From the NCBI RefSeq assembly GCF_900230185.1, contig NZ_OCSR01000001.1, positions 4,774,001 to 4,838,000 of the forward strand: a DNA stretch of 64,000 nt. Reading direction: 5' to 3'. This document shows positions 27,087 through 36,149 of this stretch, piece after piece. Position numbers and translations under genes: made by a program. Origin of the DNA: Burkholderia sp. OK233 (lineage in GTDB: Bacteria > Pseudomonadota > Gammaproteobacteria > Burkholderiales > Burkholderiaceae). A model generated the notes under the pieces. It had not been told where the DNA came from. It saw only the letters and a program-made list of their open reading frames with translations, and did not search any database. Numbering within the stretch: position 1 is the first letter of the stretch; every line of letters starts with the position of its first letter.

Positions 27087-27283
27087 GCAGCGCATGCGTG
27101 CTGTATCCGTGACGCTATCAAGGCACTGTGGCGGCTCTGGCGGGACGGGGTCAGTTCGCGTGCGAATGCTTACAAAAATGTCTGCGCATCGCTTACAAAA
27201 CCCTGAGTGCCGAGTGCTTCTGCGCACCACGATCCGACTCGCCTACAATGGCCGTTTTTGCGACACAGATTGAAGGTTTAAAG

Positions 27284-27628
27284 ATGCGGGTATCGAAATT
27301 TGCACTGGCTTTGCTGGCGGCCTGTTTTACTCTCAATGCAAGCGCCGAGATGACGGCCTCGCAATACAAGCTCTGGGCCCATACCGACAACAACTCGGTC
27401 TACGCGGCGTACATCACCGGCACGATCAATGCGCTGGGGTGGGCGAACGGGGATCTGGTGTCGAAGAAGCGTCCGCCGTTGTTCTGCCCGCCGCAGAACC
27501 TGGCGATCGGCAATCAGAATGTCTATCCGCTGCTCGATCAGTTTTTCACCAACCATCCGAGCATCTCGGACGACTTCCCGATCGGGCTAGCCATTCTGCG
27601 CACGCTTCAGGCGGCGTTTCCCTGCTGA
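27284..27628 (+). CDS. secreted Rap1a/Tai-type immunity-like protein
   Basis: A 114-residue protein with a signal peptide (MRVSKF, hydrophobic core, cleavage after NASA). The mature part has YITGTINAL, the FCPPQNLAIGNQNVYPLLDQFF segment and a final LAILRTLQAAFPC. This matches the pattern of Rap1a/Tai immunity proteins, periplasmic proteins that neutralise type VI amidase toxins. Two conserved cysteines are present (in FCPP and at the C-terminus). No toxin or type VI gene is next to it, so it may be an orphan or have another role. The ATG has AAGG about 8 bases upstream. Confidence 0.72.
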   Translation: MRVSKFALALLAACFTLNASAEMTASQYKLWAHTDNNSVYAAYITGTINALGWANGDLVSKKRPPLFCPPQNLAIGNQNVYPLLDQFFTNHPSISDDFPIGLAILRTLQAAFPC

Positions 27629-27703
27629 TACGGAAGCACCTGAGCGACGCTTGACCGACGCTGTCTCGTGAGCGGCGTCGGTAGCCCGGCGGCTCACTAC
27701 GGC

Positions 27704-28084
27704 TCAATGCTGTTCGACAAACTCGACCACCTCGCCGTTATCGCGCTTCAGAAAGATCGCATCGCCCTTGGTGCGAATTTCATTGCAGGAACTGCCGATC
27801 TTGTGGCCTTTGCTGCACACCTTGCCGTCTTCCGCCTTCCATTCGCCCTTGTCCGTGAAGCCTTTATTGGTGCTGAAGTCGTATGCGCCATCTGTGCTGT
27901 ATTGAACGTGCCAGAGGCTCCCATCAGTTAATTTGATGTTGAAGGCCTTACCGGATAGCCGCTGCTGAATGTCGGAGGCCGATGCCGCTGTGGCATCGTC
28001 GGGAAATGCCGTCGAACTGGTGGTCTGCGCCATCGCCGCGAGAGCAGGCAGCATCATGACGGCAAGAACGAGCAGGGATTTCAT
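27704..28084 (-). CDS. small exported protein of unknown function
   Basis: A 126-residue protein with a clear signal peptide (MKSLLVLAVMMLPALAAMAQ). The mature part of about 106 residues has a beta-rich pattern (LSGKAFNIKLTDGSLWHVQYSTDGAYDF, then GEWKAEDGKVCSKG and IFLKRDNGEVVEFVEQH) and two cysteines that could form a disulfide. It converges on the Rap1a-like gene. I cannot assign a function. Confidence 0.75.
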   Translation of the reverse strand: MKSLLVLAVMMLPALAAMAQTTSSTAFPDDATAASASDIQQRLSGKAFNIKLTDGSLWHVQYSTDGAYDFSTNKGFTDKGEWKAEDGKVCSKGHKIGSSCNEIRTKGDAIFLKRDNGEVVEFVEQH

Positions 28085-28286
28085 CGAGTGTCTCCGCGTT
28101 GTTGGCAACGACTGGCTTTCGGACGATGTGGCAACCGTCCGTCGGGCGACGCTACACCGGTTGCATGGATCGGCGTGTGGTCTAGCGTACAGACCACCAC
28201 CGTTTCAGCGCACCCGTGTAGCGCTGTACCAGCAGCCACATTGCCGCTTCGCCCGCCTCGAACGTCATCGCGTGGGAGCCCTCGTG

Positions 28287-28311
28287 TGGCTAGCTCAGAA
28301 CGAGCTAGCCA
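28287..28311. other. 10-bp hairpin TGGCTAGCTC/GAGCTAGCCA
   Basis: A perfect 10-bp stem with a 5-base AGAAC loop lies in the gap between the small exported protein and fabV. It contains CTAG on both arms. No T-run flanks it in either direction. Its role is unknown. Confidence 0.5.
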
Positions 28312-28331
28312 ATTACACTGAAAACATCGCT

Positions 28332-28360
28332 GCTTGCGGGGTCGTAAAGACCCCGCAAGC
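28332..28360 (-). terminator. terminator hairpin of fabV
   Basis: A perfect 12-bp GC-rich stem, GCTTGCGGGGTC with GACCCCGCAAGC, has a 5-base loop and starts 6 bases beyond the fabV stop. On the fabV strand it is followed by AGCGATGTTTTC, a weak T-rich tail. Confidence 0.7.
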
Positions 28361-28365
28361 AAACA

Positions 28366-29562
28366 TCACATCTGCACGAGCCCAGGAATCTGCACATCCG
28401 GATTGACGTCGGCTTCATAGTCCACACCGGCGATCTCGAATCCGAAGAGACGCAGGAAGTCGGTCTTGTAGCCGCTGAAGTCGGTAAGCTCGTAAATATT
28501 GTCGTTGGTCACCTGAGTCCAGAGTTCCTGAACACGCGCTTGCACTTCTGGATCGAGTTCCTTGTAGTCAGCGCGCAGGCGGCCTTCTTCATCGATGTGC
28601 GGCGCCGCGCCGTACATGCTGTCCTTGTAGAGACCATAGACCTGCTCGATGCAGCCTTCGTGCGTGCCTTTCGCCTTCATCACCTTGAAGAGCAGCGACA
28701 GGTACAGCGGCATCATCGGGATCGCGGAGCTAGCCTGCGTCACGACCGCTTTGAGAACCGAAACGCGCGCATCGCCGCCCCTGGCCGCGAGTTTCTCGCG
28801 GATGCCGAGCACCTTCTCGTCGAGATCCTTCTTGGCCGCGCCGATTGAGCCGTTCCAGTAGATGTCGTGCGTGATCTTTTCACCGAGATAGGTAAACGCG
28901 GTCGTCTTCGCGCCATCGGCGAGCACGTTGGCCTCGAGGAGGGCGTCGATCCACATCTGCCAGTCTTCGCCGCCCATCACTGCGACGGTGTTGTCGATCT
29001 CGGCTTGCGTAGCGGGTTCGAGGACGGTTTCCTTGATGACTTCCTTGTCCGTGTCGATGCCGCGCAGGTTCACGGCCTTGCCGACCGGCTTCAGGGTCGA
29101 GGCGAACACTTCGCCGGTTTTCGGATGCGTGCGCTTGGGCGCGGCGAGACTGTAGACGACCAGGTCGACCTGGCCGAGATCGCGCTTGATGACTTCGATG
29201 GTGCGTTGCTTGACTTCATCGGAGAAGGCGTCGCCGTTGATGCTGGTCGCGTACAGGCCTTTTTCCGTGGCGAATTTCTCGAAGGCGGCGGTGTTGTACC
29301 AGCCTGCGGTGCCGGCCTTGGTTTCGCTGCCGGCGCGTTCGAAGAATACGCCGAGCGTGGCGGCGTCCGAGCCGAAGGCGGCGCTGATGCGGGCGGCGAG
29401 GCCGTAGCCCGTGGAGGCGCCGATCACGAGCACTTTCTTCGGGCCATTAGCGATGGGGCCGCGTGCCTTGACGTATTCGATCTGTTCTTTGACGTTGGCT
29501 TCGCAGCCAACCGGATGGGTCGATACACAGATGAAGCCACGCACGCGCGGTTTGATGATCAT
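28366..29562 (-). CDS. fabV: trans-2-enoyl-CoA/ACP reductase FabV
   Basis: A 398-residue NADH-dependent enoyl-ACP reductase that performs the last step of fatty-acid elongation and is insensitive to triclosan in known members. MIIKPRVRGFICVSTHPVGC is the hallmark N-terminus, VLVIGASTGYGLAARI the nucleotide-binding loop, and the Y-x8-K catalytic pair is in IYWNGSIGAAKKDLD. An extended reading would add 26 residues with no family support. AGAGG precedes the chosen ATG. It is divergent from the penicillin-binding protein gene and is followed by a strong hairpin. Confidence 0.97.
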   Translation of the reverse strand: MIIKPRVRGFICVSTHPVGCEANVKEQIEYVKARGPIANGPKKVLVIGASTGYGLAARISAAFGSDAATLGVFFERAGSETKAGTAGWYNTAAFEKFATEKGLYATSINGDAFSDEVKQRTIEVIKRDLGQVDLVVYSLAAPKRTHPKTGEVFASTLKPVGKAVNLRGIDTDKEVIKETVLEPATQAEIDNTVAVMGGEDWQMWIDALLEANVLADGAKTTAFTYLGEKITHDIYWNGSIGAAKKDLDEKVLGIREKLAARGGDARVSVLKAVVTQASSAIPMMPLYLSLLFKVMKAKGTHEGCIEQVYGLYKDSMYGAAPHIDEEGRLRADYKELDPEVQARVQELWTQVTNDNIYELTDFSGYKTDFLRLFGFEIAGVDYEADVNPDVQIPGLVQM

Positions 29563-29712
29563 GAAGCACCTCTTGTCAGAATTGCCGACATTATAGTGGG
29601 CTTGGGTTTCTGCCTGTGCGCGGCGGTCGGGTTTGTCCATCTGCGACGCAAAAATCGGCCTTCGCCCAGCATCTTGGTAGGATTCAGCCTTTCCCAGCAG
29701 ACGGTAGCAAGT

Positions 29713-32241
29713 GTGAAGCGCCTGATCACCTCATTCCTACAGACCCTTGAAAAAGGGCTAACCCTGGCCAACCAGCCCATCGCCCGGGGCCTCTGGCACC
29801 TGCGCCATCCCACGCTGCGCGGCGTGGCGTGGACCTGTGCCGCGATCCCGGTACTGTTGCTTCTGTATGTGCTGATCCTGATCCCGTTCACGCCCAGCAT
29901 CGGCGATATCCGCAAAGCGAAAATCGAGCAGCCGGCGCAGATTCTCTCAGCGGACGGCAAGCTGCTGGCCGAATTCAAACCCTCGAACCGCGAGTGGGTG
30001 AAACTCAAGGACATCTCGCCGAATGTGGTGAATGCGCTGATCGCCACAGAAGACCACCGCTTCTACCAGCATTTCGGGCTGGATTGGCGCCGTACGGCGT
30101 CGGCCGCGTTGCACACGTTTTCCGGCGACCGCCAGGGTGGCTCGACCATCACCCAGCAACTCGCCCGCAACCTTTATCCCGACGAGATCGGCCGCGCGCC
30201 CACGCTGACCCGCAAGATCAAGGAGGCGATCACGGCCTTCAAGATCGAGGCGCTCTACACCAAGGACGAAATCCTCGAAACCTACCTCAACACGGTGCCG
30301 TTCCTCTACAACGCTTATGGCATCGAGATGGCGGCGCGCACCTATTTCGACAAATCGGCCGGCGACCTGAACGTGCTGGAAAGCGCGACGCTCACCGGCA
30401 TGCTCAAAGGCAATAGCTACTACAACCCGGTGCTCAACCCGGAACGCGCCCTGCAGCGGCGCAACACGGTGCTGGCGCAAATGGTCAAGTACGGCAAGCT
30501 CACGCCCGCAGCCTACGCGACGCTCGAGCGCCGTCCCTTGCGCATCGATTTCGAGCGGCAAACCGAGCCGCCAGGACCCGCGCCGCACTTCGCGCAGCAA
30601 CTGCGCAAGTGGCTCGCGGCATGGGCCGATCGCAACGACTACAACATCTATTCCGATGGACTGGTGGTGCGAACGACCATCGATTCACGCTTGCAGACCA
30701 TGGCCACTCAGGCCGTGACCTTGCAGGGCAACCAGTTGCAGGGCATCGCGAATTCGGCGTGGGGCACGCGCGCGGGTTGCGCGAATGGCCGCGACCTGCT
30801 GCAGACTTTCCTGCGTGAAACGCCCGACTATCGCGCCGCAAAAGACGCAGGCCTGACGGATGACGACGCGATGAAGCGCGTCTCGGCCGACCGCGACCTG
30901 GTGAAGACCGTGTGCGAGTCCAAGACCCGGGTGCAGGCGGACTTCCTCGCCATGGACCCGCGCAACGGCCAGATCAAGGCATGGGTCGGCAGCCGCGACT
31001 TCAGCCAGGACCCATTCGACCACGTCCAGCAGGCGCGGCGCCAGCCGGGTTCGACCTTCAAGCCGTTCGTCTACGCCGCGGCCTTCGAAGATGGCGCGAA
31101 ACCCAGCGATACGTTTATCGACAAGCCCGTCGAGATTCCTCTGGCAGGCGGCGAAGTCTGGCGTCCGAGCGACGAGGATGAGCCGAGCGAGCGGGCTATC
31201 AGCCTGCGCGACGGCCTCGCTTATTCCCGCAACCGGATTACCGCCCAGTTGATGGAAACGGTCGGTCCGAACAAGGTCGCGAGACTGGCACGCGCCATGG
31301 GTGTGCGCGACAGCGAACTCGACCCGGTGCCGTCACTCGCGCTCGGCACGAGCCCGGTGACGCTGAAGGAAATGGTCTCGGCCTACGGGACGATCGCCAA
31401 CCTCGGCGGTTACGTGGAGCCGGTGATGGTCACGCGTATCGAAGACCGTAACGGCGAAGTGCTGGCCGAGTTCGCGCCGGCATCGCCCAAACAGGAGTTG
31501 CCGGCCGACGCCGCCCGTACGCTCGTCGACGTGATGCGCGACGTGGTGAGCAGGGGCACAGGTTCGAGCATTCGCAGCCGCTTCGGCGTGCGTGGCGATG
31601 TGGCGGGTAAGACGGGTACGACGCAGGGCAACGCGGACGGCTGGTTCATCCTGATCCAGCCGCAGCTCGTGGCCGGGGCGTGGGTCGGCTTCAACGACAG
31701 CCGGGTCACCTTGCGCAGTGACTATTGGGGCCAGGGGGCGCACAGCGCGTTGCCGATCGTCGGCGACTTTTTCCAGCGCGCGCAGCGCTCGAAGCTGGTG
31801 GACAGCCGCGTCAGGTTCGCGACCGATCAGGAGCCGGGCTGGTTTGCGGAGCGCTCGGGCAGGCTGCGCGAGTGGTTCCAGCATCTGTTTGCAGCGTCGC
31901 CCGCGAAGACTGGGGCGCCGGTTGTCACGCGCAATACGACACGCCATGCGCCTGCTGTTGCTGCTGCACCGGCATCCGCTGCATCGGTGGCCGCGGCGTC
32001 TGCAACCGCCGTGGATGTCGAACCGCGCGCGCTGCCGTCGCAGCCGCCGCTCCTTCAAGCACCGGCGTCGGCGGTTGCGCCTGCAAACAGGGCAGTCGAC
32101 GGTGAGGTGCATGGCAGCGGCGAGCCGGCCCTGGCGCCTACGCCCACGCCGGACGACGTGCTGCCGCCGGACTCAGGCGGCGGCGCGGCAAACTCATTGC
32201 CGAGCGTGCCGGCGAGCGCGCCGGGGAGTGCGTCGCCCTGA
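29713..32241 (+). CDS. class A penicillin-binding protein (transglycosylase/transpeptidase)
   Basis: An 842-residue bifunctional peptidoglycan synthase. A membrane anchor covers about residues 39-60. The transglycosylase domain has catalytic Glu113 in ATEDHRF and GGSTITQQLARNL. The transpeptidase domain has nucleophile Ser447 in PGSTFKPF, then SRN and Lys633 in KTGTT. The last 90 or so residues are a Pro/Ala-rich tail. It is longer in the loop between domains than minimal PBP1c types and resembles PBP1A. The GTG start is chosen because longer in-frame readings run antisense through fabV. No good ribosome site is visible, so the start is uncertain by some codons. Confidence 0.92.
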   Translation: MKRLITSFLQTLEKGLTLANQPIARGLWHLRHPTLRGVAWTCAAIPVLLLLYVLILIPFTPSIGDIRKAKIEQPAQILSADGKLLAEFKPSNREWVKLKDISPNVVNALIATEDHRFYQHFGLDWRRTASAALHTFSGDRQGGSTITQQLARNLYPDEIGRAPTLTRKIKEAITAFKIEALYTKDEILETYLNTVPFLYNAYGIEMAARTYFDKSAGDLNVLESATLTGMLKGNSYYNPVLNPERALQRRNTVLAQMVKYGKLTPAAYATLERRPLRIDFERQTEPPGPAPHFAQQLRKWLAAWADRNDYNIYSDGLVVRTTIDSRLQTMATQAVTLQGNQLQGIANSAWGTRAGCANGRDLLQTFLRETPDYRAAKDAGLTDDDAMKRVSADRDLVKTVCESKTRVQADFLAMDPRNGQIKAWVGSRDFSQDPFDHVQQARRQPGSTFKPFVYAAAFEDGAKPSDTFIDKPVEIPLAGGEVWRPSDEDEPSERAISLRDGLAYSRNRITAQLMETVGPNKVARLARAMGVRDSELDPVPSLALGTSPVTLKEMVSAYGTIANLGGYVEPVMVTRIEDRNGEVLAEFAPASPKQELPADAARTLVDVMRDVVSRGTGSSIRSRFGVRGDVAGKTGTTQGNADGWFILIQPQLVAGAWVGFNDSRVTLRSDYWGQGAHSALPIVGDFFQRAQRSKLVDSRVRFATDQEPGWFAERSGRLREWFQHLFAASPAKTGAPVVTRNTTRHAPAVAAAPASAASVAAASATAVDVEPRALPSQPPLLQAPASAVAPANRAVDGEVHGSGEPALAPTPTPDDVLPPDSGGGAANSLPSVPASAPGSASP

Positions 32242-32291
32242 GTTTCGACCATGCCGGGCCGCGTAGCTAAGTCGGCGCTCCGCAGAAGCAG

Positions 32292-33650
32292 CTAGGACGG
32301 CTCGGCAACTTTCGCCCTGCCTGCGGCGCCGGAATCCGGAAGACTGCACGACGCCTCGAGCGACGTGTCGTGATGCAGCAGAAGCACGGCCGCCACGCCG
32401 ACGAGTCCGGCACCCGACAGACAAAGCAGGCCGGCGCCGAAGCCGCCGGTGCTGTCCTTGATCCAGCCCATCGCGTAAGGACCGAAAAATCCCGCCAGAT
32501 TGCCGAGAGAATTGACGGCGGCGATACCGCCCGCCGCCGCCGCCGCACCCGAGAGGAACGCGGCCGGCAAGGTCCAGATCACCGGCAGGCAGCCGAAGAT
32601 GCCGAAGCCGGCAATCGAGAGCGCGATCATCTTCTGCACCGGATTGTCGAGCCCGGCCGCCGCCGCGATGCCGCCGGCCGCGACCAGCAACGCGATCGCC
32701 ACGTGCCATTTGCGTTCGAGTTTGCGGTCCGAATGGCGTCCCCAGAAGATCATGCTGACCACGCCGACGATGTAAGGTAACGACGTCACGAAACCGGTCT
32801 GCAGGTTGGTGAGGCCGAAGGACTTGACGATCTGCGGCAGAAAGAAACTGAGCCCATAGTTGGTTGCGTTCGCACCGAAATAGATGAGCGCGACGGCGAG
32901 CACGCGCGGTTTGACCAGCGCTTCCTTCACGCTGAACGTGCGTATGGCCTCACGATGCTCGCGTTCCTGAGCCTGGCGGGCGACCAGCCAGTCGCGTTCG
33001 TCATCGGCAAGCCACGTGGCGTCCGCCGGTTTGTCGGTCAGATAGAACAGCACGCAGAATGAGAGCACCAGCGCGGGCAATGCCTCGATCAGATAGACCC
33101 ATTGCCAGCCGGCTAATCCACTGCGTCCGTCCATCGAGAGCAGGGCACCGGAAATCGGGCCGCCGATCACCGTCGACAGCGGAATGGCCGCCATGAAATA
33201 GCCGACCACGCGGGCGCGATAGGCGGCGGGAAACCATAGCGTCAGCAGGAAGATGATGCCGGGGAAGAAACCCGCTTCGGCCACGCCCAGCAGGATGCGC
33301 AAACCATAAAACACGTGCGCGGGCGAGAGGCCGGTGTAGCGGGCGATGTCCGGAATATAGGCCATCGCACCGGCGAGGATCCCCCATGTGAACATGATCC
33401 GGGCGATCCAACGTCGCGCGCCGAATTTCTCGAGCAGAAGATTGGAGGGGACTTCGAAGAAAAAATACGCGATGAAGAAAATACCCGCGCCGAAGCCGAA
33501 CGCACTGGCGGACAGGCCGAGCGCCTTGTTCATCTGCAGTGCAGCAAAACCGACGTTGACCCGGTCGAGATAGGCTATGAAATAGCAGACGATCAAGAAC
33601 GGCACGAGGCGAACCGTCACGCGCGTTATGGTGCGTGCTTCGATATCCAT
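32292..33650 (-). CDS. MFS transporter, anion:cation symporter type
   Basis: A 452-residue permease of the ACS group that takes up organic acids such as 4-hydroxyphenylacetate, tartrate or galactarate. FLIVCYFIAYLDRVNVGFAALQMNKALGLS is the diagnostic TM1 region, with LLEKFGARRWIARIMFTWG as motif A and EAGFFPGIIFLLTLWFP. About 12 membrane segments are present. GGAGGAG stands 5 bases before the ATG, which rules out the 33-codon longer reading. It converges on the penicillin-binding protein gene and lies just upstream, on the complementary side, of a porin on the same strand. Confidence 0.92.
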   Translation of the reverse strand: MDIEARTITRVTVRLVPFLIVCYFIAYLDRVNVGFAALQMNKALGLSASAFGFGAGIFFIAYFFFEVPSNLLLEKFGARRWIARIMFTWGILAGAMAYIPDIARYTGLSPAHVFYGLRILLGVAEAGFFPGIIFLLTLWFPAAYRARVVGYFMAAIPLSTVIGGPISGALLSMDGRSGLAGWQWVYLIEALPALVLSFCVLFYLTDKPADATWLADDERDWLVARQAQEREHREAIRTFSVKEALVKPRVLAVALIYFGANATNYGLSFFLPQIVKSFGLTNLQTGFVTSLPYIVGVVSMIFWGRHSDRKLERKWHVAIALLVAAGGIAAAAGLDNPVQKMIALSIAGFGIFGCLPVIWTLPAAFLSGAAAAAGGIAAVNSLGNLAGFFGPYAMGWIKDSTGGFGAGLLCLSGAGLVGVAAVLLLHHDTSLEASCSLPDSGAAGRAKVAEPS

Positions 33651-33793
33651 CGACGTCTCCTCCGGTTCAGCGTCCGGTCTGTTTGCTTGATGTGCATACA
33701 GACTAGTCGGTGGAGCGCGATTCCGAAAGTGTTTTGCCTTGGGGAGCACCCGCCGCCGGGCGAGCCTCCCGCGTCACCCGGCGGCGATTCGCC

Positions 33794-34912
33794 TTAGAAC
33801 CGATGCGTCATACCTACCGTAGCAAGAATCTGCTTGGTTCCGGGTGCGGTCACGGTCACGCCCGGCCAGCTCACCGTGGCGGTGCCATTGTTCTTCATGT
33901 AGCCCGCCCGCATGTAGAAACTCGTACGTTGGGATATCGAATGGTCGGCACCCACTTCGATGCTCGACGTATTGTCATGCGCGCCGCGCACGCTGCGCTG
34001 AACGCCGGCAATCGTGATCGTATCGGCCGGGGTTGCCTGAATCGTCGCGCCCAACTCCGCGATGCTCAGCGAATGGGCGGTGCCCAGGTGCGCGGCCAGC
34101 GATCTAGGCGCTGGGTCCTGCGCGCGGTTGTAGGAATAGTTGAACTGTAAGTTCACGATGCCGATCCGGTAGGCGAGCGCGCCGACGAAGTGCTCGGTGC
34201 CCAGCAGGCTCAGCGACGTGGGCAGGCCGGCGATGGTTTCCTGTCCCGGATGCTGGTTCACGTAGGCAAGACCCGCATAGAAACCGTAGCCCGAGTAAGT
34301 GGCCGCGACGTTCAGCATGTTGCCGGTCGTGGCTGGTATAGGCTGGCTCACCGTGGCGGAGAACGCATACATGCCGTACAACTTCAGGCCTTTCATGTCC
34401 GGCGATTGATACAGGATCGAATTGCTGGCGCGGCCGGAATCGTATTGCGTCGACAGCGTGTTCCGGTCGACTGCGAGGACGTTGGCCGAAAATGGCGACA
34501 ACACTTCGTTCGCGCGAAACGGATCGGACGGATAGATGACCCGGAAACTCGGCTCGTACTGACGTCCCATAGTCACCGAACCATATTGGTCGTGGCTCAG
34601 GCCGACCCATGCCTGACGATAGAAGAGCGCCGAGGTGTCGGCGAACAAGCCGCCGTTGTTCACGTTAAAGCCCGTTTCGACGTTGAACTGCGCCTTCAGG
34701 CCGCCGCCCAGGTCTTCGGTGCCCTTCAGGCCGAACAGTGAGCCTGTCGAGCCGCCGCTCTTTTCGGCATACGAATGGACGCCGCCGTTGTCCAGATACT
34801 GGATGTTCGCGTCGACGACGCCGTACAGGGTCACACTCGACTCGGCGGCAGCGGCGCCACCAGCGGCAAGAATCAGTGTGGCTCCGCAAACGCCATGATT
34901 GATAAAACGCAT
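33794..34912 (-). CDS. Gram-negative porin
   Basis: A 372-residue porin with a signal peptide ending AAAAE and a mature start SSVTLYGVVDANIQYLD. SLFGLKGTEDLGGGLKAQFNVETGF and RQAWVGLSHDQYGSVTMGRQYEP are family strands, and the protein ends VGMTHRF. It precedes the anion-type MFS gene on the same strand with a 143-base gap, so the pair could move the same organic acid across both membranes. Confidence 0.94.
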   Translation of the reverse strand: MRFINHGVCGATLILAAGGAAAAESSVTLYGVVDANIQYLDNGGVHSYAEKSGGSTGSLFGLKGTEDLGGGLKAQFNVETGFNVNNGGLFADTSALFYRQAWVGLSHDQYGSVTMGRQYEPSFRVIYPSDPFRANEVLSPFSANVLAVDRNTLSTQYDSGRASNSILYQSPDMKGLKLYGMYAFSATVSQPIPATTGNMLNVAATYSGYGFYAGLAYVNQHPGQETIAGLPTSLSLLGTEHFVGALAYRIGIVNLQFNYSYNRAQDPAPRSLAAHLGTAHSLSIAELGATIQATPADTITIAGVQRSVRGAHDNTSSIEVGADHSISQRTSFYMRAGYMKNNGTATVSWPGVTVTAPGTKQILATVGMTHRF

Positions 34913-35311
34913 GCATGTCTCCTCTTTTTATATCCGCCCGTTGCGGACTCGATTGCACAGTCTTGCTGCGGGGTTAACGCGGGTAGGGTTCTCCGACCCG
35001 AATCCCGCATACCGCAAAAATGGAATGACCGTGCTAATTTCGATCAACTAGCGGAATAAAGCGAGTGCATTGTTCGTATGAGGAGAGTGCAGAAATTGCA
35101 TGGAACAGAAGGGGCACGGAAATAGGGCTTAGGCCCGGGGGGACGCGATGTTCGTCTGTTATGCCGTGGACTTGCGGAGTCCGATCCAGGCATGGACTGC
35201 TAGCGATTGTTCAGGCGTGTGCAACAGTGTTTTCAGGTGGCGAAGCTGATCTCGCGCGCCTGATTGCGCATAATTTCGAGATTGGTAAAACGTTAAAGAA
35301 TGTAGGCGAAT
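34913..35311. other. gene-free stretch between porin and lipoprotein genes
   Basis: About 400 bases with no convincing coding sequence. The left part is the upstream region of the porin and includes an interrupted GC hairpin around 34979-35008. The right part leads into the lipoprotein gene. No conserved element is recognised. Confidence 0.5.
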
Positions 35312-35683
35312 ATGTTCAACCACGTATCAGATTCCGTGCTCGATCAGGAGCGGGCATCCGTAGTGCCGCAGCGCAGTAGCTCGTTGTCCAACCGGGGGGG
35401 GGCGCTCATCGCGGCAGTGGCCGCGTGCGCCAGCCTAGTGGGATGCGCATCGACGACCGATGTTGTGGCGACCGACAAACCCGGCACTTACACGGTAGCG
35501 GCGAGCGCGACCGGCGGGAAGATGGCCTGGGCCCGCGCGCATGAACATGCGATAAACGAGGCGCGCGACTACTGCGAGCGCCGCGGCATGCAGAGCAGCG
35601 TCACGACTGAAACGGTGAGCGGCGTGGAAATGATGACCGAGCACGCGTCATCAGTGAATTTTGAGTGTCATCCGAAGTTCTAG
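35312..35683 (+). CDS. small putative lipoprotein
   Basis: A 123-residue protein with a lipobox-like SLVGC at about residues 41-45 after a hydrophobic stretch, so it is probably a lipid-anchored periplasmic protein. The 27 residues before the hydrophobic core are unusually long for a signal peptide. An in-frame GTG at 35363 with AGGAG 12 bases upstream could be the true start. The mature part has a small domain (GKMAWARAHEHAINEARDYCERRG) seen in small proteobacterial lipoproteins of unknown role. A run of nine G bases lies in its 5' part. Confidence 0.65.
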   Translation: MFNHVSDSVLDQERASVVPQRSSSLSNRGGALIAAVAACASLVGCASTTDVVATDKPGTYTVAASATGGKMAWARAHEHAINEARDYCERRGMQSSVTTETVSGVEMMTEHASSVNFECHPKF

Positions 35684-35713
35684 GCGGGACCGTCTGCATC
35701 TCAAGTTACGCGT

Positions 35714-36145
35714 TCATTGTTTGTCGAACGTCACCAGCTTTTTATCCTTTGTGTCCGCCACAAAAATGGCCAGCAGCTTCGCGGGTTCGGTGTCGCTCGC
35801 GTTTTCGCTGACCGTATGATGCGCGCCGGGCTTCTCGGTCCAGGATTCGCCCGCGTGGTAGACGCGCACTTCGCCATTGTTGACACCGCTGCGGATCGCA
35901 CCCGACAGCACATAGGCGACCACAAATGCCTGTCCATGCCGATGCGGCAGCGACTTGCCTCCGGGTGCATAGTCGACGACAAGCGCCGTCATCGTTTTAC
36001 CCGGAACGTTGGCGATCGCCTCAGTGAACGCGGGCGTAATCGTCTCCCGTGCTGCGGCCGCTTCCGCGGCGAATACGGTTTGCGAGACTCCCGCGAGGGA
36101 AAGACCGGCGAGCGCTACTGTCACCGTCAGCGTACGAATTTTCAT
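35714..36145 (-). CDS. exported cupin-domain protein
   Basis: A 143-residue periplasmic protein with a signal peptide cleaved after TVFA. The cupin barrel has motif 1 in LPHRHGQAFVVAYVLSG and motif 2 in GAHHTVSEN, supplying histidines for a metal. AGGAG lies 6 bases before the ATG, and longer in-frame readings are not supported. It begins 4 bases after the azoreductase stop, so the two are cotranscribed. It may bind or oxidise a small phenolic or quinone compound in the same redox operon. Confidence 0.88.
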   Translation of the reverse strand: MKIRTLTVTVALAGLSLAGVSQTVFAAEAAAARETITPAFTEAIANVPGKTMTALVVDYAPGGKSLPHRHGQAFVVAYVLSGAIRSGVNNGEVRVYHAGESWTEKPGAHHTVSENASDTEPAKLLAIFVADTKDKKLVTFDKQ

Positions 36146-36149
36146 GCGA

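Noticed and set aside
28867..29712. N-terminal extension of the penicillin-binding protein by 282 codons
   Set aside because: The extension runs antisense through fabV and has no domain or signal sequence; the real protein begins near the GTG at 29713.
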